Assembly: GCF_001279725.1 (NCBI RefSeq)
Contig: NZ_LGDE01000450.1
Coordinates: 1-27,311, forward strand
DNA: 27,311 bases
Reading direction: 5' to 3'
Origin: Streptomyces sp. WM4235
Lineage (GTDB): Bacteria; Actinomycetota; Actinomycetes; Streptomycetales; Streptomycetaceae
The notes under the pieces were generated by a model. It had not been told where the DNA came from and did no database searches. It saw only the letters and a program-made list of their open reading frames with translations. This document shows, in pieces, positions 1-7,448 of the stretch; the first letter of the stretch is position 1; the number at the start of each line of letters is the position of its first letter. The position numbers and the translations under genes are program-made.

Positions 1-2084
1 GGGTGAGGACGGCGAGGCGGGGGCTTCCGGTGGGGGCCCAGGTGGGTCGGTCGGTTCGATGGTGGCGGGGTCCGCGTCCTGCTCGCTGGGGGGGTAGGGC
101 GAGGGGGGCGAGGTCGCTGATGACGAGGTCGAAGTCCACGTGGAGGGATTGTTCGGCGACCTGGGTGCTGATGATGACGAAGGGGCGGGCCAGTCGTGTG
201 CCTCGGGGTCCGGTCCAGCGTTGGAGTCGTCGTGTGACCGCGGTGCGTTGGCGTGCGGGCATGCGGGCGTGCAGGAGTCGCACGAGAGGTTTCTGCCCTG
301 GTCTGTTCCATGTGGTGGTGAGGAGGTCGTGGGTGGCTTGGGCGTCGGCGACGGTGTTGCAGACGATGAGGGCGCAGCCGCTGTGTGTCTCTCGGAGGGG
401 GATGAGGAGTTTGAGGATGGCGCCCGCGCGGCCTTCGGGGAGGTCGGGGTCGTGGGGTGTGGCGGCTGTGGTGGAGGTCGATGGTGAGTTGGTGGGCGCG
501 GTGTGAGCCGAGGGATTTGCTGGTGGTGACGGTGCCGGTGGTGTGGTCGGTGTAGGTCCAGCCGGGGTAGCTGGGTGTGAGGGTGGGGGTGTCGTGGTGG
601 CCGGCGCCGTGGCGGTAGGCGTGGACGAGGGAGGCGGCGCTGTCGCCGGTGACGGTGGCGGAGAGGAGGACGACGGGTACGCCGAGGGCGCCGAGCCACT
701 GGAGGAGCCTGAGGGTGAGTGCGTGGCCGTGGGCGTCGTAGGCGTGTACTTCGTCGATGATGACGGTTTTGCCGGACAGGCCCAGCCAGCGGAGCATCAT
801 GTGGCGGTGTGGGAGTACGGCGAGGGCGGCTTGGTCCCAGGTGCCGACGGTGATGCCGGCGAGGAGGCCTCGGTGGCGGCCGCGGAGCCATTCGGCGACG
901 GTGCCGGGTTCGCAGGTTGCGGTGTTGAGGTCGTCGGGGGTGTAGGAGGCGTCGAGCCAGGCCATCGCGTGCAGGAGCGTGACGGGCGGCGGGGTGCGGC
1001 AGTTGGCGCGGGCGTGGTCGCGGACGCGAGCCCACATGGCATCGGTGGTGGCCATGGTCGGCAGGAGGAAAGCGAGACCTTTGGTGCCGGCGGCAGGTCC
1101 CATGACCCTTTCTGCGTAGAGAGCCGCTTCGGTTTTGCCCTCGCCCGGTGGGGCGGTGATCAGAAGGAGGCCGGCGCCGGATCGGGCGAGGCCTGGCAGG
1201 TGCTGGGTCAGGCTTTCCTGCACGGGGTGCAGCCTCTGGCCGCGCAGGTGCGGGAAGAGCTCCGTGAAAGCGCGGGTTCGGCGCCAGGAAGGTGGGCTGA
1301 GCTGCGCGTCGCGCAGGGCCGCGGGTGCTGCCCGCCGGGCGCGGCGGGCGTGTCCTTCCCAGTCTGCGGTGCCGTTTCGGGGCCAGCGTCGTTGGCGGGC
1401 TTGAATCCAGGGGATCTGGGATGCGAGCCAGTCGGCGAGGATGATCAGTCCTGTGGTGACGACCGCGGCGGGTCCGCCGGCGGTCCGCTTGGGTGGGGCT
1501 GGCGTTCCGAACAGGGTGTGGATGAGATGGATGAGGCTTTCGCGCTGCTCGTCCCATGCCTTGTCGCCCAGGGCGGGTACGGCGCCGAGGGGGCAGGTGA
1601 GTTCGTTGCCCTGGTGGGAGAGTGCGGGGGCGTAGGTGCCGTGGTGTCCGCTGATGAGCTGCCCGATCTGGTGGGCGGCCTGATGGGTGGGGCGGCCGCT
1701 CAGGGGCATGCCGTGGATGCGGTGCAGCAATTCCGGGAGGGCGAGGTGGGCTGCCCGCTGGTGGCTGGGTGTTCTGGTTTCGGCGGGGGCCGGCTCGTAG
1801 CCGGGCAGTCCGGTCACCTGGTCTGCCCCGGGAGCGCAGGATTGGAATCCGGGCGTGATCTTCCCGAGGTCGTGGAGGCCGGCGAGAGTGACGATGAACA
1901 GTCGGGCTTCTTGCTGGGTCAGGCCCCAGCCGTCGGCGATCACGTGGCGCTGTCTGGGGGTCAGGTAGCGCTTCCACAGAGCATCGGCCATGACGGCGGC
2001 GTCGATGGCGTGGCAGCCGGCGGGATAGGGGCTTGGTAGGCCGCGGTCCTTGGCCCAGAGCTTTGCTTCGAATGGCGCCGACAC
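1..2084 (-). CDS. cas3: CRISPR-associated helicase/nuclease Cas3 (type I-E), C-terminus outside window, one apparent frameshift
   Basis: Cas3 is the nuclease-helicase that Cascade recruits to unwind and degrade target DNA. Read from GTG at 2084, the N-terminus has an HD nuclease domain: H25 and D28, then HD in GLHDLGK at residues 71-72, then ISGHHG. A superfamily 2 helicase core follows: Walker A PPGEGKTE (near residue 317), DEVH box (residue 444, position 755), and motif III LSATVTG. The later motifs STQVAEQSLHVDFD and QRAGR are plain only in a frame shifted by one base, starting near position 455-475, so the reading changes from codon phase 2084 to phase 451. The original phase stays open to the left edge but loses the motifs. 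This is either a disabled gene or a one-base assembly error. The family assignment is firm. The gene lies downstream of cas6e rather than at the head of the operon, and its C-terminus lies outside the window. Confidence 0.88.
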   Translation of the reverse strand, partial: MSAPFEAKLWAKDRGLPSPYPAGCHAIDAAVMADALWKRYLTPRQRHVIADGWGLTQQEARLFIVTLAGLHDLGKITPGFQSCAPGADQVTGLPGYEPAPAETRTPSHQRAAHLALPELLHRIHGMPLSGRPTHQAAHQIGQLISGHHGTYAPALSHQGNELTCPLGAVPALGDKAWDEQRESLIHLIHTLFGTPAPPKRTAGGPAAVVTTGLIILADWLASQIPWIQARQRRWPRNGTADWEGHARRARRAAPAALRDAQLSPPSWRRTRAFTELFPHLRGQRLHPVQESLTQHLPGLARSGAGLLLITAPPGEGKTEAALYAERVMGPAAGTKGLAFLLPTMATTDAMWARVRDHARANCRTPPPVTLLHAMAWLDASYTPDDLNTATCEPGTVAEWLRGRHRGLLAGITVGTWDQAALAVLPHRHMMLRWLGLSGKTVIIDEVHAYDAHGHALTLRLLQWLGALGVPVVLLSATVTGDSAASLVHAYRHGAGHHDTPTLTPSYPGWTYTDHTTGTVTTSKSLGSHRAHQLTIDLHHSRHTPRPRPPRRPRGRHPQTPHPPPRDTQRLRPHRLQHRRRRPSHPRPPHHHMEQTRAETSRATPARPHARTPTHRGHTTTPTLDRTPRHTTGPPLRHHQHPGRRTIPPRGLRPRHQRPRPPRPTPPASRTRTPPPSNRPTHLGPHRKPPPRRPH

Positions 2085-2112
2085 TCGGCTTTCTCCGGTT
2101 TCCGAGACGGGT

Positions 2113-2145
2113 GGTGGCCTCGTGCCTGACCGGTGCGAGGCCACC
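2113..2145. terminator. 10-bp perfect inverted repeat between cas6e and cas3
   Basis: The arms at 2113-2122 (ggtggcctcg) and 2136-2145 (cgaggccacc) pair perfectly around a 13-nt loop. The site sits just downstream of the cas6e stop and about 30 bases upstream of the cas3 GTG, so it could terminate or attenuate transcription between the two genes. No U-tract is visible, which is usual in high-GC actinobacteria. Confidence 0.5.
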
Positions 2146-2168
2146 GAAGAGGGATTGCGATGTTCGGT

Positions 2169-2831
2169 TCAGGGCCGGTATGGGGCGATTGACAGCAGCC
2201 CCAGGCCGTAGGCCCTCCCCCGGCCGATGCCGGTCGTGATCGTCTCCCTCAACGCGGTCGGGTCGGTGACGCGCGCGACGCCTTCGAACCGGATGACGGA
2301 GTAGCGGACCGGTTTGGCCGAACCGCGCCGGGCCCGCACGTCGGGCTGCGGGATGTCGAGGGCGAGTTGGTTGTCCAAGCCTGCCTTGCCGGCTTGCCGC
2401 GCCCACCACTGGAGCGCTTCCTCACCGCGCAGGGGAACGCGCTTGCCTCGCTGTCCCGGCAGCGACTGACTCATCGAGGGATGGGTGTCGACGCGGTACC
2501 TGATCACACGTCCTTCGGCGGCCCAGTCCAGGAGCGGATTGAGGTCGCGGTAGGCGATGTCCCGCGCGTATCCGGCGGGAAGGCCGTTGCGGTTGATGGG
2601 CAGTGTCGACTGGATCAACAGGACAGGTCCGGCCGCCTCTCGCTCCACGCGGAACAGGGTGTTCGTCGCGGCACGCGGTTGCGGGCCGAGGTTGTCGGGA
2701 AACAGCGCCTGGACCCTGTTGTGGAGACTGGTCGCGTCCGTCAGGTCCCGGTGAACGTCTCGGCTGCGTTCCTCGAGCCTCAGCTGGGCCAGCTGCACGG
2801 TCCGGGTCAGCGTTTCGGGCACCGTGCTCAC
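2169..2831 (-). CDS. cas6e: CRISPR-associated endoribonuclease Cas6e (CasE/Cse3)
   Basis: Cas6e cuts pre-crRNA within the repeat hairpin and stays bound to the crRNA 3' end in type I-E Cascade. The protein is 220 aa, a normal length. The C-terminal glycine-rich signature GRGRAYGLGLLSIAP matches the conserved AYGxGLLxLAP of CasE, and the N-terminus (VSTVPETLTRTVQL) begins a plausible ferredoxin-like strand. The central segment FRVEREAAGPVLLIQS also fits the family. GTG at 2831 overlaps the cas5e TGA (GTGA) and has GGAGG a few bases upstream, so I chose it over a longer open frame extending to 3263. The gene looks intact, although its Cascade partners are missing or truncated here. Without Cas5, Cas7, Cse1 and Cse2 it could at most process crRNA. 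Confidence 0.9.
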   Translation of the reverse strand: MSTVPETLTRTVQLAQLRLEERSRDVHRDLTDATSLHNRVQALFPDNLGPQPRAATNTLFRVEREAAGPVLLIQSTLPINRNGLPAGYARDIAYRDLNPLLDWAAEGRVIRYRVDTHPSMSQSLPGQRGKRVPLRGEEALQWWARQAGKAGLDNQLALDIPQPDVRARRGSAKPVRYSVIRFEGVARVTDPTALRETITTGIGRGRAYGLGLLSIAPYRP

Positions 2832-3280
2832 ACGGTCACCTCCGGCCTGTATGCGGTCAGAGCGTTGATCCACTGCGTTCCCGACCCACTGTCGGGGGCG
2901 TGCGGCAGTTCCCGCTGCCGCTCCCACACGGGGCGGCGGGTGAAGCCCCTTCGCGCGCCGGGGGCCGGGGTGTCTCGGACTTCCCCGTCGGGGAGGGCGC
3001 CGGGCTCGGGGGCGGTGTCGTAGACGAACGTCGCCGGCTGCCGAGGCCCCCGCCGGAGCGCGGCGCGGTGGATCGGGAGCCGGTCCAGTTCGGCGACGGG
3101 ATCCGCTACCTGGTCGAACAGGAGGATCGGTGTATCCGGGGTGCAGGAACGGCGACCCAGGAACAGGGAGAACACCGGACGACGCAGCGCGCTGCCCACG
3201 AGTTCGGTGGTACGGGCCGGCCCGGTGACCGCGACCGTGAACGCGGCATCCGTCAGGTACCAACGGTCATGAGCCGCAAC
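2828..3280 (-). pseudogene. cas5e: 5'-truncated cas5e (CasD), C-terminal part only
   Basis: The frame encodes the C-terminal two thirds of Cas5e, the Cascade subunit that caps the crRNA 5' handle. Recognisable segments are YLTDAAFTVAVTG, then RRPVFSLFLGRRSC, the usual Cas5e core sequence. Upstream the frame hits TAA at 3281-3283, and the N-terminal 70-80 residues expected for the family are absent. The first in-frame initiation codon is GTG at 3199, which would give only 123 aa. The end overlaps the start of cas6e by GTGA, so the operon order cas5e-cas6e is kept. Sequence beyond about 3285 is unrelated. This marks a deletion or recombination breakpoint that removed cse1, cse2, cas7 and the start of cas5e. 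Confidence 0.82.
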
Positions 3281-3327
3281 TTACCCCCGCCCAGTGACAC
3301 CCGGACGGCTCTTCACGCAGGCACACC

Positions 3328-3350
3328 TGGCCCGCGGCAATCGCGGGCCA
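3328..3350. repeat. 9-bp inverted repeat at the cas deletion junction
   Basis: The arms tggcccgcg (3328-3336) and cgcgggcca (3342-3350) are perfect complements around a 5-nt loop. The hairpin lies within about 70 bases of the point where cas5e homology ends. It could be a terminator brought in with the neighbouring sequence or a recombination site. The sequence does not decide. Confidence 0.45.
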
Positions 3351-3361
3351 GAGGCGAATAG

Positions 3362-3637
3362 CACGCAGTTGGAACACCACCCCTTCACCAGTACACGACC
3401 CCCGCGGATGGGCGCACCGTCGCCACCGCGATCGCCGTCCTCGCCTGGACCATCGCCTCCACCGTCGCCCTGCGCGGCTGGAGCCTGCGCCCGGTCGTCA
3501 ACAACTTCCCTGCGCCCGCCCAGCCCGCTCCGGCCTTCCAACCGCAGATCGAGATCCGGCCCGAGATCCACATCCCCACCTCGGCTCCGGCCCCCGACGA
3601 CGACGCCCCCGACAACGTCCACCGCTTCCAGCGCTGA
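3362..3637 (+). pseudogene. N-terminally truncated small membrane-anchored protein (AICE-type hypothetical)
   Basis: The frame is open from just after TAG at 3359-3361 to TGA at 3635-3637 with no usable ATG or GTG at its head, so the start is missing. It reads QYTTPADGRTVATAIAVL and onward, with one hydrophobic segment of about 20 residues followed by a Pro/Ala-rich and then acidic tail ending VHRFQR. Small proteins of this type occur in actinomycete integrative elements next to transfer or regulatory genes. I know no function for it. Its truncated head abuts the cas deletion junction, which suggests that two accessory segments were joined here. Confidence 0.5.
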
Positions 3638-3657
3638 CCCCGGTCGCTCCGCCTGGT

Positions 3658-3694
3658 CCTCGCCCACCCCCCGCAGCCGCGGGACGGGGCGAGG
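3658..3694. terminator. hairpin between converging genes
   Basis: Arms cctcgccc (3658-3665) and gggcgagg (3687-3694) pair, and the loop holds a further GC-rich pairing. The site lies between the stop of the plus-strand remnant (3637) and the stop of the minus-strand gene ending at 3715, a natural place for a bidirectional terminator. Confidence 0.5.
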
Positions 3695-3714
3695 GCTGGA
3701 CAGGCCGCCCGGCC

Positions 3715-4188
3715 TTACGCACCACCCGCCGCGCCCCGCCGACGCCAGAGACGTCTGAGGGCTTCCAGCTCAGTACGAGGAAAGTGCTCACCCCATTTGC
3801 CTCGATACGCGCTCTCCCCGTATGTGTCGGCGACTTGGTCGAAACAGCGAATGACTGCCCGAACCAACCGGTCGACGGGCTGCCAACTGCTCCACACCTC
3901 CGTGCCGGCGCTGTTGTGCAGTTCGCCGTGGCTCAGCTCCACGATGCGGATCCACACAGTGGTGTCCTGCCGGTAAAAGACCCACCGGTAGGCAGTGGGT
4001 TCGGCTTCGAACTGCGTTCGGACCTCGGTCTGCCCGGTCAGCACGCGGCTGACGGCGTTCAGTAGGTCTTCCGGTGCCTCGCTGATGGAGGACGCTGTGA
4101 GGTCTGCTTCCCGCTCGTGGTCGGCGATGGTGCAGTTAGCCCAGCCCCTGCCGCTGAGCCTCCAGGAAAGGCTCAGGTCACTCGCCAT
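3715..4188 (-). CDS. hypothetical 157-aa protein, coupled to an upstream HEAT-repeat gene
   Basis: I do not recognise a named family. The protein is soluble, mixed alpha/beta, with strand-like stretches such as AYRWVFYR and TVWIRIVEL, and a basic C-terminus rich in Arg (EALRRLWRRRG). I start it at ATG 4188, whose A is also the last base of the upstream gene's TGA. A TTG one codon earlier is possible but less likely. The one-base overlap implies translational coupling with the HEAT-repeat protein. The size, the orphan setting and the partner resemble immunity-type genes found near polymorphic toxins in Streptomyces, but that is inference only. Confidence 0.75.
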   Translation of the reverse strand: MASDLSLSWRLSGRGWANCTIADHEREADLTASSISEAPEDLLNAVSRVLTGQTEVRTQFEAEPTAYRWVFYRQDTTVWIRIVELSHGELHNSAGTEVWSSWQPVDRLVRAVIRCFDQVADTYGESAYRGKWGEHFPRTELEALRRLWRRRGAAGGA

Positions 4189-5324
4189 CAAGAAGCCGCC
4201 GACTGTTGGTCAGTCCCGCTTGCTGGTCCTCCACCCCAAGGGTCGTCAAGCACTGTTTCGGGGAAGTTCGCCGTAAGCATTTCGTCGATGCAGCTGCGCA
4301 ACCCAACGCCGGTGGGGTCGATCCAGGTGAGCCACGGCACCGGCTGGAGCAGGTCGTCGTATTGACGGATGCCGGGGTCGGTGAGGAGGGCGCGAAGCTC
4401 GTCGGGGGCGGGGTCGGTGACCAGGCACAGCCAGGCCAGGCCAGCGCCGATGCGGACCTCGGGCGGCCGTCCGGGATCCGACCACAGATCCCGGGCCCAC
4501 CTGGGAGCGTCTTCATCTGAATGTTCGCGGGCGAGTTGGGCGATCGCCAGGATCAGGCTCACCCGGACCACCGCATCATCTTCTCTCGCCAGCTTGGACT
4601 GCAGAGCAGAGAGGACGTGTGAAAGCTCGCCGGTCGCCGCCGCCAGGACGTAGGCGATCTCGGAACGGACCTCGGGGTCGGGGCTGGCGAGAAGCGGGAG
4701 TAGAAGGTGCAGGTCGTCCGTGACGGCCTGACGGGCCGCCTGGATCGTCCAGTCCACCGGGCACATCGTGCTGCCCTCGACCATCAACGGCTCCTCAGCG
4801 ACCTGGAGCAAGCCTTCCCGCGTTCCGTCCCCCATGTGCTGACACCGGCCGATCTCGGCGACCAGGCGAAGGGTCTGGGCACGGAGTTCGGGGCGCCCAG
4901 TCGCCGCGACCCGGAGCAGGAACGGCACCGCCAGTGCCCCCACCGCGATGGTGCCGCCTTGATGATGAAGATTGTTCCAAAGCCGCTCCAAGGCCCTGTC
5001 GGCTGCGTTGGCGTCCCCGGACGCGAGCGTGGCGAGCAGTCCGGGGATCTCCTCGCCCGGGCCGTAGAAGTGCCGGAACTGCTGCCAAGGGACCTCGTCA
5101 TACCTGAACCGGTCCTTGACCTCCCTCGGGACCGCGCCCAAGGCCGTCCGCACGTCGCAGTCCGTGCCGGCCCATCGTTCCGGCCAGCCGGCCCAGAAAT
5201 CATCGTCCACGGCTTGGCCTTCCACCCCATTGACAGCATCCGAACGCGGGGATTCTAACGACTGGTGATCAAGGGGCGGACCCTTCTGCCGCACTCCGGT
5301 GACATCGCAGCACGGCGACGTCAT
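4188..5324 (-). CDS. HEAT-repeat domain protein
   Basis: The 378-aa product has a Trp-rich N-terminal part (DDDFWAGWPERWAG) and then repeated paired helices. Examples are IPGLLATLAS, VPFLLRVAATGRPELRAQ, LLLPLLASPDPEVRSEIAYV and DDAVVRVSLILAIAQLA, the usual layout of HEAT or PBS-lyase-like repeats that act as protein-binding scaffolds. The start is ATG 5324 with a weak GAGAA upstream. A later GTG near the Trp-rich segment is a possible alternative. The gene overlaps the next one by one base. Similar Streptomyces proteins are annotated only as HEAT-repeat proteins. A role as an immunity or scaffold protein is guesswork. Confidence 0.85.
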   Translation of the reverse strand: MTSPCCDVTGVRQKGPPLDHQSLESPRSDAVNGVEGQAVDDDFWAGWPERWAGTDCDVRTALGAVPREVKDRFRYDEVPWQQFRHFYGPGEEIPGLLATLASGDANAADRALERLWNNLHHQGGTIAVGALAVPFLLRVAATGRPELRAQTLRLVAEIGRCQHMGDGTREGLLQVAEEPLMVEGSTMCPVDWTIQAARQAVTDDLHLLLPLLASPDPEVRSEIAYVLAAATGELSHVLSALQSKLAREDDAVVRVSLILAIAQLAREHSDEDAPRWARDLWSDPGRPPEVRIGAGLAWLCLVTDPAPDELRALLTDPGIRQYDDLLQPVPWLTWIDPTGVGLRSCIDEMLTANFPETVLDDPWGGGPASGTDQQSAAS

Positions 5325-5423
5325 TTCTCGTGTGCATCTGCAGCACTCAAGATCGCCAACTGCTGTCCAAACAGCCGGCCAAACGCTGCTACTTCACGAC
5401 TTCACGTGAACGAAGCCAACACC

Positions 5424-5570
5424 TGAATACCGCATCTCCGGAACAAGTGCACTCCGCCAGTACCGCTGCGCACCCAGGGCCGCTGCGACCCCTGCGCCAG
5501 GGGCTACGAGCCCAGCCCCGACACCTACTTCACGTTCCCGGCCCCGGTCACTCACCGCCCGGCCGCCTGA
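5424..5570 (+). pseudogene. remnant of a small zinc-ribbon-like AICE protein
   Basis: Pieces of one protein appear in three successive phases: EYRIS, then PEQVHSASTAA, then TQGRCDPCARGYEP running to TGA at 5568-5570. Two single-base shifts would be needed to join them. CxxC in CDPCARGYEP suggests half of a zinc-binding knuckle. The 5' end is not identifiable. The remnant lies in the same direction as the cargo operon that follows, so it is probably the damaged last gene of the preceding AICE unit. Between 5330 and 5424 I see nothing else. Confidence 0.4.
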
Positions 5571-5666
5571 TCCACGACCACCTTGGAAGGAGAGTCGCCG
5601 TGCCAACGGCCACCCCGACCACGTGATCCTCCGCTGACGGTCCTGGCGGCTGCCTGATCCACCCGC

Positions 5667-5683
5667 CCCGCGCACCGCGCGGG
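5667..5683 (+). promoter_or_regulatory. short GC hairpin in the leader of the PycTM-like gene
   Basis: cccgcg (5667-5672) pairs with cgcggg (5678-5683) around a 5-nt loop. It precedes the GGAAGGGA ribosome binding site and ATG of the next gene by about 50 bases. It may be a terminator of the upstream unit or a leader structure. Confidence 0.35.
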
Positions 5684-5731
5684 CCGGGTGGCGACGGGGA
5701 GCCGGACAGCCCGGCCGGAAGGGACTACGAC

Positions 5732-6223
5732 ATGACCCTCAACACCGCCACCGCCACCGCGACGTCGACCAGCGACCCGGGCCGGCACTTGGACGAGGCC
5801 TGCGTCACGGTCACCGGCGAGATCGCCCGCATTGACGGCAAGGCGTCCTTACTGCTCGCCTTCACCGGCGCGGTCCTCGCCGGACTTGCCGGCCTCGCGG
5901 GCAAGAAGCTGCCACTGCCCGCCCAGGTCGCAGGCGGCGCCGCCGGCCTCGCGCTCGCGGCCGCCGCCGTGCTGCTGCTCCTGGTCGTACGGCCCAACCT
6001 CGGCGACCGTGGCCGCAGCGTTCGGGAGGGATTCCCTCTCTGGGCGCGGCTGGACGAGGCCGGCATCCGGGCCTCCATGAACGAGGACACGCGCACTGCC
6101 CGGATCAAGGCGCTCTCCACCATCGCGGTCACCAAGTTCACGCGCCTGGCCCGCGCGGTCGACACGATCCTCACCGCGCTCGCCCTGCTCCTGGTCGCCG
6201 CCATCCTCGCGGTCACCGGATGA
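5732..6223 (+). CDS. Pycsar-effector-like membrane protein (PycTM / DUF5706 family)
   Basis: The 163-aa protein has the layout of the PycTM family: an N-terminal helix (HLDEACVTVTGEIARIDGKAS, family-type D35-x-K37-A-S), two closely spaced transmembrane helices (about residues 39-57 and 63-86), a basic cytosolic stretch, and a third transmembrane helix (about 142-162). In Pycsar systems such proteins respond to cyclic UMP or CMP by disrupting the inner membrane. The start is ATG 5732 with GGAAGGGA just upstream. No uridylate or cytidylate cyclase is visible in the window, so it is an orphan effector, as is common for this family in actinomycete integrative elements. It overlaps the next small ORF by ATGA. 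Family membership is well supported. An active Pycsar role here is not shown. Confidence 0.82.
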   Translation: MTLNTATATATSTSDPGRHLDEACVTVTGEIARIDGKASLLLAFTGAVLAGLAGLAGKKLPLPAQVAGGAAGLALAAAAVLLLLVVRPNLGDRGRSVREGFPLWARLDEAGIRASMNEDTRTARIKALSTIAVTKFTRLARAVDTILTALALLLVAAILAVTG

Positions 6224-6327
6224 GCATCCGGCCGTACGCGCTCGCCCCGGTCCTCACCGCCGTGGCCGCCGTCGCCGCCCGGCACACTCACCCCGCCGCA
6301 CGCCCCGACACCGACAAGGAGCAGTAA
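6220..6327 (+). CDS. 35-aa small ORF coupled to the PycTM-like gene
   Basis: ATG at 6220 overlaps the TGA of the preceding gene (ATGA), giving a 35-residue peptide: MSIRPYALAPVLTAVAAVAA followed by a hydrophilic Pro/Arg/Asp tail ending DTDKEQ. The N-terminal half could form a single short membrane helix. The stop is followed three bases later by the ATG of the next gene, and its last codons (GACAAGGAGCAG) supply that gene's ribosome binding site (AAGGAG). It may therefore be a real micropeptide, or only a means of translational coupling. I know no homologue. Confidence 0.55.
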   Translation: MSIRPYALAPVLTAVAAVAARHTHPAARPDTDKEQ

Positions 6328-6330
6328 CCC

Positions 6331-7448
6331 ATGGCCCTCACCCTGTTCGCCCGCCGTCCCGAGCCCGTCGAAGCGCCGGCCCCCGAGCCGTGGCCGGAGA
6401 CCGGCGAGACCTGGAAGCCCGAGGGCGTCACCGTCGTCGAGCGGTACTACAACCTCGGCCACGCGGTCGTGCTCGTCTTCCTCGCCAGCGGTTGCCACGT
6501 GGTGTCCTGCCTCGGCTGCCACTACCAGGCGACCAAGCTCAAGGCGCACTACAGCACCATGCTCACCCTGGACGAGGCGGCCGAACTCGCCAACACCCAC
6601 GCGGCCGGCTGCCGGGCGCTGCCCCGCGACATCCCCGCCCGCCCTGACGAGGAGGCCTCCCGCGAACTGCTGCGCACCACCGTGCGCGCCATGCGGAAGC
6701 GGGATGAGCGCGTGAACTTCTACCTCTACCTGCTCGACACCCAGCGTCTGGCCCTCCAACGGACCAACGAGTGGATCGTTGGCGAACTGGAGCGCCTGGC
6801 CGAATCAAGACCGTCACCAGCCGGCTCGGCCGTTTACACATCCGCCGAACCGACAGTGCGGGCGATTGGCAGCTCGCGCACCACACCCTCGACGGGGTCG
6901 ACACGATCCTGGCCGAGCAGACGGCGGCCGCGTACGCGGCCGCCGTCGACCACGCCTACCTCGCCGTCGTGCGGAACGTGGACGGCCTGCACGTACAACC
7001 CGGCGTCTTGGAAATCCACGACCGCATCCTCGGCGACACCCTCTACCTGGAAGGCATCCTGACCGGCGCCCGCGGCCGCTGCCTGGCTCCGGAACTCATC
7101 GAGCGCCTGGCCGACGCCGTCGACCACGGACACGAACTGACCCTGCTGCTCGCCGACACCGTCCGCGCCACGACGATCGACCACACCCCGACGGGAAGCC
7201 CGCACCGGCACGGCGAACCCCACCGTGCCGTCCCGTACTTCGCCGAGGCCGGTACCGGCGCCTGCCCCCACGGCGGCAGCCCCCATGCCCGGCACACCGG
7301 CTGCGACGACGACGTCCTGATCTGCCTCGACAGCCCCATCGGCGACCATTGCCCCGGCTGCCAGGACACGGCCGGCGAGCCGGTGCCCTGGATCCTCTGC
7401 CCGTACCGGCCCGCGTCCGCGGACCTCCAGGACGGAGGCACGCTGTGA
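6331..7448 (+). pseudogene. Cys/His-rich AICE cargo protein split by a frameshift
   Basis: From ATG 6331 the protein reads through a Cys/His cluster (GCHVVSCLGCHYQATK and HAAGCRALP, a possible zinc finger near residues 54-98). It continues through helical sequence to NEWIVGELERLAE near position 6800. The natural continuation, TVTSRLGRLHIRR then DWQLAHHTLDGVDTILAEQ, is one phase over and runs to TGA 7446-7448. It ends with a second Cys/His cluster (ACPHGG, HARHTGCDDD, DHCPGCQD). One lost base near 6797 explains the split. A second gene starting at GTG 6771 is the alternative, but the residues before 6797 in that phase look non-native. The role is unknown. Two metal-binding-like clusters suggest nucleic acid or protein binding. 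Confidence 0.6.

Noticed and set aside
543..2039. A 498-codon plus-strand open frame over the cas3 region
   Set aside because: It is Gly/Val-rich low-complexity translation antisense to cas3, whose HD and helicase motifs are unmistakable on the minus strand.
1..3300. A CRISPR array beside the cas genes
   Set aside because: No regularly spaced direct repeats of the type I-E kind (28-29 nt) occur anywhere in the window.
2603..3361. A 252-codon plus-strand frame across cas6e/cas5e
   Set aside because: It is antisense to two recognisable cas genes with GTGA coupling and has no motif of its own.
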